Position numbers and translations under genes: made by a program | DNA from: Bifidobacteriaceae bacterium UBA2724 | Lineage (GTDB): Bacteria > Actinomycetota > Actinomycetes > Actinomycetales > Bifidobacteriaceae | NCBI GenBank assembly: GCA_002353815.1 | Contig: DEKK01000011.1 | Span: forward strand, 1-24,982 | DNA: 24,982 nt | Direction of reading: 5' to 3' | In this document: positions 7,620 to 13,901 of the stretch, piece after piece | How the letters are laid out: each line of letters begins with the position of its first letter | Numbering within the stretch: the first letter of the stretch is position 1 | The notes under the pieces: model-generated | What the model was told of the DNA's origin: nothing | What the model saw: only the letters and a program-made list of their open reading frames with translations | The model's database searches: none

Positions 7620-7719
7620 GAAACAAGTCGCGCACCGCCCGGACCATGCGACGGCGCCACGCGTCAACACACAGCCTGTGCACCGCACAGCAAAGCACCA
7701 AGCGAAAACAAGGCACCCG

Positions 7720-9063
7720 ATGACCATGGATTATTTCGATTTCAGCCCTGCAATGATGACCGACATGTACGAGTACACCATGCTCGACGCCGCGCTGAAG
7801 GACGGCACCGCCTCGCGCCAGTGCGTGTTCGAGGTCTTCACCCGGCACCTGCCGCTGCGCCGCCGCTACGGCGTGGTCGCCGGCCTGGGGCGCATCCTCG
7901 AATACATCAAGGATTTCAAGCCCAGCGAGTCCGACCTCAAGTACATGAAAGACAATCACATCGTCTCGGACGAATGCATCACGTGGCTGCGGAACTATCG
8001 GTTCCACGGCTCCATCTATGCGTATCGCGAAGGCGAGATGTTCTTCCCGAACTCCCCGATTCTGCAGGTCGAAGGCACCTTCGGAGAATGTGTGCTCCTC
8101 GAGACGCTGCTGCTGTCGGTCCTCAACTACGATTCCGCCATCGCCACGGCGGCCAGCCGCATCACCGCCGCCGCGGGAGACCGCCCGTGCATGGACATGG
8201 GCGGGCGCCGCATCCACGAATGGGCCGCGATCGCCGCGTCCCGCGCCGCCATCGTCGGCGGCTTCGCCGGCACCGCGAACCTCGCCGCCGCCAAGAAGTA
8301 CGGGCTCAAGTGCATCGGCACCGCGGCCCACTGCTTCACGCTCGTGCATGATTCCGAGCGCGACGCCTTCGTCAGCCAAATCAACACCCTGGGCAAGGGC
8401 ACCACGGTGCTCACCGACACCTACAACATCGAGGAGGCGATCCGCACCGCCGTGGAGGTCGCGGGACCGGACCTCGGCGGCATCCGCATCGATTCCGGCG
8501 ATCTGGCCACCATGGCGCAGCGCGCCCGCAAGCAGCTGGATTCGCTGGGCGCCACCCACACCACCATCACCGTGACGAACGACCTCGACGAATACTCGAT
8601 CGCCGCCCTCGCCACCGCGCCCGTGGATTCCTACGGCGTGGGCACGCGCCTCGTGACCGGCTCGGGCTGCGCCACCTGCAATATGGTGTACAAGCTCGTG
8701 GAGCGCGAGAACGCCGCCGGCGAGATGGCGCCGGTGGCGAAGAAATCGTTCGGCAAGGCGACGACGGGCTGGCGCAAGCGCGCGCTGCGTTCGTACCAAT
8801 ACGGTCTGGCGCAGGGCGAGCTGGTGCTCGCCGGCAGCCGGAAGGCCCTGGATTCGTGGAATGCGCCCGCCGAGTACGGCGAGACGAAGGACCTGCTCAT
8901 CTGCGCAGTGGACCACGGTCAGGTGGACGAGAGCCTCATGACGCGCGACGCGCTGTTCGCCGCCCGCGACTACCACAAGGCGGAACTGTCGGAGCTGCCC
9001 ATCAGCGCGCTGTCGCTGTCCGAGGGCGATCCCGCCATCAACACCGAGACCGTCAACATCTGA
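7720..9063 (+). CDS. pncB: Nicotinate phosphoribosyltransferase
   Basis: A 447-residue enzyme that joins nicotinate to PRPP, with ATP hydrolysis, to give nicotinate mononucleotide in the NAD salvage (Preiss-Handler) pathway. Family blocks include MTDMYEYTML (13-22), a substrate-binding stretch with MDMGGRRIHEWAA (158-170) and GGFAGTANLAA (180-190), GTAAHC (200-205), IDSGDLA (257-263), and VDSYGVGTRLVTG (302-314) at the phosphoribosyl site. The length fits the family. ATG 7720 follows AAGG at suitable spacing; a second ATG two codons on (7726) is an alternative. The gene is transcribed alone and converges on the DUF3039 gene, with a long hairpin between them. Confidence 0.95.
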   Translation: MTMDYFDFSPAMMTDMYEYTMLDAALKDGTASRQCVFEVFTRHLPLRRRYGVVAGLGRILEYIKDFKPSESDLKYMKDNHIVSDECITWLRNYRFHGSIYAYREGEMFFPNSPILQVEGTFGECVLLETLLLSVLNYDSAIATAASRITAAAGDRPCMDMGGRRIHEWAAIAASRAAIVGGFAGTANLAAAKKYGLKCIGTAAHCFTLVHDSERDAFVSQINTLGKGTTVLTDTYNIEEAIRTAVEVAGPDLGGIRIDSGDLATMAQRARKQLDSLGATHTTITVTNDLDEYSIAALATAPVDSYGVGTRLVTGSGCATCNMVYKLVERENAAGEMAPVAKKSFGKATTGWRKRALRSYQYGLAQGELVLAGSRKALDSWNAPAEYGETKDLLICAVDHGQVDESLMTRDALFAARDYHKAELSELPISALSLSEGDPAINTETVNI

Positions 9064-9142
9064 TCGGCGACCGTGGCCGTGGCGGAGTGCCGGCGGCGCC
9101 CCGCCACGGACCGCTTGACTCGCACCGGCATGGCATCGTCAC

Positions 9143-9174
9143 CAATCTGACATCATTCCAATCTGGCATCATTA
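9143..9174. repeat. 16-bp tandem duplication
   Basis: CAATCTGACATCATTC (9143-9158) and CAATCTGGCATCATTA (9159-9174) are 14 of 16 identical and directly adjacent. Confidence 0.85.
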
Positions 9175-9290
9175 CCGACGCGCCACGCGTCAGGACAGGC
9201 GGCAACCGCGGGCATTCGCCTGCAGGCGACGCCACAGCGCGGCCGCAGGAAGCCCCTCGCATCGCCTCACGCATCAATATCGCTTCGCAT

Positions 9291-9332
9291 GCAGAGGGGC
9301 GGGAACCCATGAAAGAGTCCCCGCCCCTCTGC
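9291..9332. terminator. Bidirectional hairpin between convergent genes, no U-tract
   Basis: GCAGAGGGGCGGG (9291-9303) pairs perfectly over 13 bp with CCCGCCCCTCTGC (9320-9332), with a 16-base loop. Neither side is followed by a T-run. It lies between the facing pncB and DUF3039 genes. Confidence 0.6.
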
Positions 9333-9380
9333 GATTCGCCATTCGTCTGACTGTTCATCTGGCCAGACGCTGAACCGGCT

Positions 9381-9689
9381 TCAGCGGCTCATGTTCATCA
9401 TCTGCTGGTAGATGCGCTTACATTCCGGGCAGATTGGGAAGTCCTTGCCGTTGGCCTTCGGCACCCACACCTTGCCGCACAGCGCGACGCACGGACGCCC
9501 GGTGAGCTTGGATTCGCGCAGCTTCTGCGCATCCACGTAGTGCGAAAAACGGTCGCCGTTGCTGTCGGTGGTCGAGCGCTTCGTCTTCGTCTCGGGGCGT
9601 TCGAGCGTGGCCGTGCTCCCGTGAGACTCCCCAACGCCCTCCTCGGCCTCGTCACGAAAATCCGCATGAGTGAAATCTGCTATCGTCAT
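9381..9689 (-). CDS. DUF3039 zinc-ribbon-like small protein
   Basis: A 102-residue protein of the actinobacterial DUF3039 family, whose function is not known to me. The C-terminal half contains DRFSHYV (46-52), then VALCGKVWVP (68-77) and CPECKRIY (87-94). Together with C67 this gives four cysteines (67, 71, 87, 90) in a likely metal-binding arrangement. The first 45 residues are acidic and polar. ATG 9689 was chosen because TATGAT lies exactly 6 bases before it on this strand, a classic leaderless layout. An upstream in-frame ATG (9752) would place that box inside the gene. It is divergent from coaD, whose start has the same layout. Confidence 0.85.
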   Translation of the reverse strand: MTIADFTHADFRDEAEEGVGESHGSTATLERPETKTKRSTTDSNGDRFSHYVDAQKLRESKLTGRPCVALCGKVWVPKANGKDFPICPECKRIYQQMMNMSR

Positions 9690-9695
9690 ACCCCC

Positions 9696-9701
9696 ATCAT
9701 A
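9696..9701 (-). promoter_or_regulatory. -10 box for a leaderless DUF3039 transcript
   Basis: TATGAT, read on the minus strand, ends 6 bases (GGGGGT) before ATG 9689. Transcription would therefore begin at or next to the start codon. The -35 region (TTCCGT at 17 bases) is weak. Confidence 0.5.
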
Positions 9702-9791
9702 AAGCCATGGTGTGTCGAACGGAAAGGCCGATGCGCGTGATATCCATGGCATGCCTCATCGTCATCCACCATCATGACATTCCTCGCCGGC

Positions 9792-9821
9792 ATGACAAAG
9801 AACACCGCCCTCGAGTAGGCT
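9792..9821 (+). promoter_or_regulatory. coaD promoter, probably leaderless
   Basis: ATGACA (9792-9797) and TAGGCT (9816-9821) are separated by 18 bases. TAGGCT ends 6 bases before ATG 9828. The GGAG in between sits only 2 bases from ATG, too close to act well as a ribosome site. Confidence 0.5.
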
Positions 9822-9827
9822 GGAGCC

Positions 9828-10331
9828 ATGACAATTGCTGTTTGCCCCGGTTCGTATGACCCCGTGACCTCAGGCCATCTGGATGTCATCGAACGTTGCA
9901 CAAAATTCTTCAGCGAGGTCCACGTGGTCGTGGCGGTCAATTCCGCAAAGAAGCCGTTGTTCACCCCCGACGAACGCGTGGCGATGCTGCGCCGCGCCCT
10001 GGACGACGACGGTTTCACGAACGTGATCGTGAGCAGCTGGGCCGGACTCATCACCGAGTACTGCACCAAGGTGGGCGCGACCGTGATGGTCAAGGGCCTG
10101 CGACAGAACGGCGACTACGAAGCCGAGCTGGGCATGGCGCTCGTCAACCGCAAACTCAGCGGGGTCGAGACCCTGTTTCTGCCCGCCGACCCGCTCAAAG
10201 AACATATCTCAAGCTCCATCGTCAAGGACGTGGCGCGCCACGGCGGCGACGTGACCGGCATGGTGCCCAACTCCGTGCTGCCGCTCCTCGCCAAGGCGAT
10301 GGAAGATGAGGCCGGCGCCGACGCTTTCTGA
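9828..10331 (+). CDS. coaD: Phosphopantetheine adenylyltransferase
   Basis: A 167-residue enzyme that transfers AMP from ATP to 4'-phosphopantetheine, the fourth step of coenzyme A synthesis. PGSYDPVTSGHLDVI (7-21) holds the nucleotidyltransferase T/H-x-G-H motif (T14-H17). KGLRQNGDYEAELGMALVNR (split within about 88-108) and HISSSIVKDVA (near 124-134) match the substrate-site and S-S-x-V-K motifs of the family. The length is typical. The start codon fits a leaderless transcript. Downstream, after 151 bases, comes the coiled-coil gene of the same strand; a small CCGTC/GACGG hairpin (10333-10348) follows the stop. Confidence 0.97.
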   Translation: MTIAVCPGSYDPVTSGHLDVIERCTKFFSEVHVVVAVNSAKKPLFTPDERVAMLRRALDDDGFTNVIVSSWAGLITEYCTKVGATVMVKGLRQNGDYEAELGMALVNRKLSGVETLFLPADPLKEHISSSIVKDVARHGGDVTGMVPNSVLPLLAKAMEDEAGADAF

Positions 10332-10482
10332 ACCGTCCGGGCAGACGGCGACGGGCAAACACAGCTGTTCGCACATCAATCCGGCGCAAAGTCATATCAA
10401 GGATTGATAATGGTAGCGCAAATCCCTGCGCCAGGATCGGCCATCGCGTATGACAGTGGCGCATATAGACAAAGGAGTGGCG

Positions 10483-11376
10483 ATGAGCGACAACAACACC
10501 ATGGATGAGACGAAGGATTCCGCCGATTCCACAGACACCGAGGTCTTCGCCATCGGCCCCGACGGCACCAGCCCATCCGACGCCGACGATTTCGACCGCT
10601 ATGACGCCGACAATGACGATGACGACTATGACGACCTCCCCGAAACCCCGGCCGACGATTCGGACGGCGATGACGCGGACGAGCCCGCACAGGATGACAG
10701 TGACGAGCTCGACTCCTATGACGCCGACGCAGAGAAGGCCGGCACGTCGTTCAGCTTCGGCAATCCAAAGGCGAATGGCGCCGATCAGCACGACGCCGAC
10801 AGGAATGACATGGATTCCGAAATCCACGACCAGTTCAGCACCGCCTTCGATGCCATCGACGAACTGATCCAAGAGATCTCAGAGGCGCCGTCCACCTTCC
10901 TGAGCACGCGCTTCGCCAAGGTCGACCGCGAATCGCTGCTCGACCAGCTCGACGACCTCAAGACCGAGCTGCCGGTGCAGCTCGAACACGCCTCGACCCT
11001 CATGCGCGAGGCCAGCCACCGCCTGCATGACGCGCAGACCGAGGCCAACTCCATCATCTCGGACGCCAAGGCGAAGGCGGCGAAGATCATCAGCACCGCC
11101 GAGGACCGCGCCGACTTCCTCGTGGGCCAGGAGCACGTGGTGGCCATGGCGAACGCACGTGCGCAAAACATCGTGAACGACGCCCAGGCCGAAGCTGACA
11201 AGATTACGATTGGCGCCGACAACTACTGCAGCCAGGTGATGACCGAGCTGAGCAACCAACTGCAACATCTGTCCGCCAGCGTGAACGCAGGCATCACCGC
11301 CATCCAGCAGCGCGAAGCCGATGCGCGCGAGAGCCTGGTCAACATCCCGTCCGAGATTGACGAGCGCCGGGCCTGA
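10483..11376 (+). CDS. SepIVA/DivIVA-like septum protein with acidic N-terminal extension
   Basis: A 297-residue protein, likely cytoplasmic and coiled-coil. Residues 30-85 are extremely acidic (about half D/E, with runs such as DNDDDDYDD). Residues 115-180 (FSTAFDAIDELIQEI, then LLDQLDDLKTELPVQLEHA) and the coiled coil 180-285 (EHVVAMANARAQNIVNDAQAEADKI, split by eye at 217-241) match my memory of the mycobacterial septum protein SepIVA (Rv2927c), which lies next to DUF177 and rnc there too. SepIVA-type proteins organise cell division or envelope growth. AAAGGAG precedes ATG 10483; an ATG at 10450 has no site. The acidic arm is absent from the mycobacterial protein as I recall it. The DUF177 gene follows after 76 bases. 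Confidence 0.83.
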   Translation: MSDNNTMDETKDSADSTDTEVFAIGPDGTSPSDADDFDRYDADNDDDDYDDLPETPADDSDGDDADEPAQDDSDELDSYDADAEKAGTSFSFGNPKANGADQHDADRNDMDSEIHDQFSTAFDAIDELIQEISEAPSTFLSTRFAKVDRESLLDQLDDLKTELPVQLEHASTLMREASHRLHDAQTEANSIISDAKAKAAKIISTAEDRADFLVGQEHVVAMANARAQNIVNDAQAEADKITIGADNYCSQVMTELSNQLQHLSASVNAGITAIQQREADARESLVNIPSEIDERRA

Positions 11377-11378
11377 CC

Positions 11379-11392
11379 CTGTCGAAAGACAG
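11379..11392 (+). other. Small GAAA-tetraloop hairpin after the SepIVA-like gene
   Basis: CTGTC-GAAA-GACAG begins 2 bases after the stop codon. It is a short, stable stem between two genes likely read together and could tune 3' stability or coupling. It is too weak to call a terminator. Confidence 0.35.
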
Positions 11393-11452
11393 CGAGGCAG
11401 GCAGGCCGGGGCAATCCCATGACGGCACCATCTAAGTAGTGAGGAGCGAGCA

Positions 11453-12082
11453 ATGACAATGCACCCCAGCGAATCTCCCTGGGCGATACAGGTCGCACAG
11501 GTCGGGCGGCGACCCGGCCAGACCCAGCAGGTCGACACGGACATGCCGGCCCCCAGCGGCATCGGCGATGAGTATTTCGGCATCCCCGAAGGCTCCGAAG
11601 TGCACTTCCAAGGACGCATCGAATCGCTTGCCGAAGGACTGCTGCTCACCGGCACGGCCACGGCGGGCGTCAAGGGCGCATGCGCGCGATGCCTCAAGAA
11701 CCTCGACCAGGACTGGCCCGTGCAGTTCTCGGCCTACTTCCCCTACGAGGAGGAAGCGGAGGACTCGGCATCGGGCGATGTCGACATCGACGCCGACGAC
11801 GACGAAGGCGAAGACACGTATCCGCTCTTCGCCAACGCCACGATCATGGACCTCGAGGCCCCGCTGCGCGACTACTTCGTGGAATCGCTGCCCGCCCAGC
11901 CGCTGTGCAAGCCCGACTGCCTCGGCCTGTGCCCCGAATGTGGGTTCGACATGAACGACGACCCCACCCACGCGCACGAGAAGCATGACTCGCGGTGGTC
12001 CGCGCTCGAGGAGCTGAAGAAGCAGCTCGAGGCGGACGGCGGCGGCAACAACGGCGCCGCCGGGAACGACGACGCCAAGTAG
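11453..12082 (+). CDS. DUF177 (YceD-family) protein
   Basis: A 209-residue protein of the DUF177/YceD family, almost always encoded next to rpmF and tied to 23S rRNA or ribosome assembly in studied bacteria and plastids. The family core shows a C-A-R-C pair (77-80) and a C-terminal cluster C152-x3-C156-x3-C160-x2-C163 (CKPDCLGLCPECG), probably binding zinc. Between them, residues 99-122 are very acidic. The tail ends in a G/N/D-rich stretch. The site GTGAGGAG precedes ATG 11453. rpmF follows 135 bases on with its own promoter, so read-through plus separate initiation is likely. Confidence 0.92.
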   Translation: MTMHPSESPWAIQVAQVGRRPGQTQQVDTDMPAPSGIGDEYFGIPEGSEVHFQGRIESLAEGLLLTGTATAGVKGACARCLKNLDQDWPVQFSAYFPYEEEAEDSASGDVDIDADDDEGEDTYPLFANATIMDLEAPLRDYFVESLPAQPLCKPDCLGLCPECGFDMNDDPTHAHEKHDSRWSALEELKKQLEADGGGNNGAAGNDDAK

Positions 12083-12147
12083 CGCTGGCAACGCCGACGC
12101 CAAGCCGCGCCGCCAGGGCCGCCGAGCGCCGCGGCAAACCCTCCGGG

Positions 12148-12175
12148 TTGTGGAAGCGCCGAGATGTGCTATACT
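12148..12175 (+). promoter_or_regulatory. rpmF promoter with extended -10
   Basis: TTGTGG (12148-12153) and TATACT (12170-12175) are separated by 16 bases. TGC directly before TATACT makes an extended -10. It lies about 40 bases before the rpmF ATG. Confidence 0.7.
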
Positions 12176-12217
12176 CTCTAAGGCTTAAGCTCCAACAATT
12201 CGAATTGAGGAAAACAA

Positions 12218-12412
12218 ATGGCACTGCCTAAGTACAAGATGTCGCGTGCGAATACGCATTCGCGTCGCGCGAACTGGAAAGCAACCGCCACCGCAACCGT
12301 GGCTTGCCCGAGCTGCGGAGCTGCAAAGCTCCCCCACACCGTCTGCCCGAACTGCGGCGCATACCGCGGTCGCAACTACAAGGCGGCTATGGATTCTCGC
12401 CTCGCCGAGTAG
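12218..12412 (+). CDS. rpmF: 50S ribosomal protein L32
   Basis: A 64-residue ribosomal protein. The start MALPKYKMSRANTHSRR is the usual basic L32 N-terminus. C30-x2-C33 and C43-x2-C46 form the zinc ribbon of the C+ form of L32, so this genome does not show the cysteine-free version here. GAGGAAAA precedes ATG 12218. A promoter lies directly upstream and a strong terminator directly downstream, so it can be made independently of DUF177 despite the conserved pairing. Confidence 0.98.
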   Translation: MALPKYKMSRANTHSRRANWKATATATVACPSCGAAKLPHTVCPNCGAYRGRNYKAAMDSRLAE

Positions 12413-12422
12413 CTTGAACGGG

Positions 12423-12454
12423 ACCCCTGCCATCGACGGGTGGCGGGGGTTTTC
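12423..12454 (+). terminator. Intrinsic terminator of rpmF
   Basis: ACCCCTGCCA (12423-12432) pairs with TGGCGGGGGT (12441-12450), with one T-G wobble and an 8-base loop. It runs into a short T-run (TTTTC), 11 bases after the stop. Confidence 0.9.
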
Positions 12455-12726
12455 TATATCTGCCCCTGGCGTCATGTGATACCGGGCCGCGTTCATGACG
12501 CGGCATGATACCGTGTGATGTCACTCACCGCCGCCCCGCGCAGCACCATCCGACGCGTTGGCAGACGCCTTGCACATATGGCGCTGCATCGCGTATACGC
12601 CTGTCGCTTCCTGCCACTTCGCAGGAATGACGGACGCGAGCGCACGGCGGCGCAACGAAATGTTTCCAACCGAGCGGCTCGGGTGCTTGGGGCGCCCGCA
12701 CCGCACAACAATGCAAAGCAGGACAA
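12455..12726. other. Spacer between the rpmF terminator and rnc
   Basis: With the terminator, the rpmF-rnc gap is 314 bases. It contains a 7-bp hairpin GCCGCGT/ACGCGGC (12486-12504), flanked by two related words CATGTGATACCG and CATGATACCGTG. I could not place a convincing rnc promoter and no gene is supported. Confidence 0.5.
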
Positions 12727-13479
12727 ATGACGAAGTACCAGCGAATCAATGACAAGACCGTCGTGGAACTGCCGCCGGCAACCCGCGAACTGTTCAGGGC
12801 GCTGGGCAACGAGATCAGCCCCGAGCTCCTCGTCACCGCGCTCACCCATCGGTCGTTCTCGAATGAAAACCCCGGCGCCGAAAACTACGAGCGTCTCGAA
12901 TTCCTCGGCGACGCAGTGCTCGAGCTCGTGGTCACCGAGACGCTGTACAAGCAGCACCCCGACTTCAAAGAAGGCCAGATGGCGAACATCCGCGCCATCG
13001 TGGTGGACGAGGAAAGCCTCGCCAACGTCGCGCGCACGATCCTGCACGTCCAGCCGTTCATCCTGCTGGGCCACGGCGAGGCTGACAGCGGCGGCGCCGA
13101 GAAGTCGTCGATCCTGTGCGACATCGTCGAATCGCTGATCGGCGCGGTGTTCCTCGAGCACGGCATCGAGGGAGCCCGTCGCACCGTGCACCGTCTGATC
13201 GACGACACACTGCGGGAGAAGACGAAGGGCGGCCCGTCGCTGGATTGGAAGACCTCGCTCACCATCAAGGCACATGACCTGGGGCGCGGCGAAGTCACCT
13301 ACCGCATGCAGGTCGAGGGTCCGGAAGAGAAGCCGGTGTACACGGCATACGCGTATCTGGGCGACGACGAGAAGCCGATCTCGACGGGCGTGGGCCCCAC
13401 GAAGCGCAAGGCGCAGAGGGCCGCGGCCGAAAAGGCGTGGCGCATCCTCAACCGCTCCACCCCGGCTTCGGACAAGTGA
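12727..13479 (+). CDS. rnc: Ribonuclease III
   Basis: A 250-residue double-strand-specific endoribonuclease that processes rRNA precursors and structured mRNAs. The catalytic domain (about 15-160) carries the signature ERLEFLGDAVL (55-65), with E55, E58 and D62 at metal-site positions, and CDIVESLIGA (131-140) with D132 and E135. A double-stranded RNA-binding domain spans about 172-245, ending in the K/A-rich helix TKRKAQRAAAEKAW (225-238). The length is normal. GCAGGA precedes ATG 12727 as a modest ribosome site. The placement after rpmF matches many Gram-positive genomes. A hairpin without U-tract follows 36 bases after the stop. Confidence 0.97.
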   Translation: MTKYQRINDKTVVELPPATRELFRALGNEISPELLVTALTHRSFSNENPGAENYERLEFLGDAVLELVVTETLYKQHPDFKEGQMANIRAIVVDEESLANVARTILHVQPFILLGHGEADSGGAEKSSILCDIVESLIGAVFLEHGIEGARRTVHRLIDDTLREKTKGGPSLDWKTSLTIKAHDLGRGEVTYRMQVEGPEEKPVYTAYAYLGDDEKPISTGVGPTKRKAQRAAAEKAWRILNRSTPASDK

Positions 13480-13515
13480 CGCATGTCGCACCGCACGCCG
13501 CGTGACTTCCGCCAT

Positions 13516-13559
13516 GCTGCGTCCACCACGCGGCGAACACGACGCACGGCGGACGCAGC
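13516..13559 (+). terminator. Hairpin without U-tract after rnc
   Basis: GCTGCGTCC (13516-13524) pairs perfectly with GGACGCAGC (13551-13559) around a 26-base GC-rich loop. No T-run follows. The position suggests a transcript 3' end. Confidence 0.4.
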
Positions 13560-13715
13560 GCGCCGCCACCACCGCATGCGGCCAACAGAACGCGCGGCGA
13601 ACGCAGCATGCAACGCGCGACCAGCTCGGCGCGCAACCGACACCGCACGCGACCAACAGCATGACGGCGCAGGAACCGCATGCCACAAGGCAATATGCTA
13701 CATAGTGAAAGCGCG

Positions 13716-13741
13716 CTAGCAGTTTCCTGTCGAAACGCTAG
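13716..13741. promoter_or_regulatory. Inverted repeat overlapping a possible ilvB -10 box
   Basis: CTAGC-a-GTTT (13716-13725) and AAACGCTAG (13733-13741) are inverted copies with one extra base, around CCTGTCG. TAGTAT (13739-13744) overlaps the right arm, so a bound dimer would block it. The -35 region is poor, so both operator and promoter are inferred. Confidence 0.4.
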
Positions 13742-13901
13742 TATGTTCAATACATCAAGCCGTCACAAGCGGCACCCATATTCGGCCTGCGGGATCCGTC
13801 CACTCTCATGACGAGGCAGATCCGGCAAACCTTCACAGGCGTCACGCGACCGCCGCAGGGGCGCGACGCTGACGCAGACTATCCATGACTGAGAGGACGA
13901 C

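Larger units (their letters stand above)
7292..7719. other. Intergenic region between the Pr6Pr gene and pncB
   Basis: 428 bases. They contain an 18-bp tandem repeat (7321-7356) and the pncB promoter (7592-7619). The pncB frame stays open through 7357-7719, but composition and the lack of a ribosome site argue against coding. I see nothing else. Confidence 0.6.
9064..9380. other. Intergenic region between convergent pncB and the DUF3039 gene
   Basis: 317 bases. They contain a 16-bp tandem repeat (9143-9174), a 13-bp hairpin (9291-9332), a perfect palindrome TCTGGCCAGA (9358-9367) and a small hairpin that runs into the DUF3039 stop (9368-9386). No gene is supported. Confidence 0.6.
13480..13901. 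other. Intergenic region before ilvB
   Basis: 422 bases. The first 200 are low in complexity, built from repeated words such as CGCGGCGAAC and CAACAG, with a hairpin at 13516-13559. An inverted repeat (13716-13741) overlaps a TAGTAT box. A 22-codon frame at 13743-13811 is not rich in Ile, Leu or Val, so it does not look like an attenuator peptide. A weak stem (13839-13869) precedes the ilvB ribosome site. Confidence 0.55.

Noticed and set aside
7357..7719. N-terminal extension of pncB by 121 residues
   Set aside because: The extension is Arg/Ala/His/Thr-rich with no family similarity, crosses a near-consensus promoter, and the ribosome site at 7720 matches the usual family start.
7447..8976. 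A 509-codon minus-strand frame opposite pncB
   Set aside because: Its His/Arg/Gly/Val-rich composition is typical of the antisense of a high-GC gene, and pncB motifs are intact on the other strand.
13743..13811. A 22-codon frame before ilvB as a branched-chain attenuator peptide
   Set aside because: It contains one isoleucine, one leucine and no valine, has no ribosome site, and no terminator/antiterminator pair follows.
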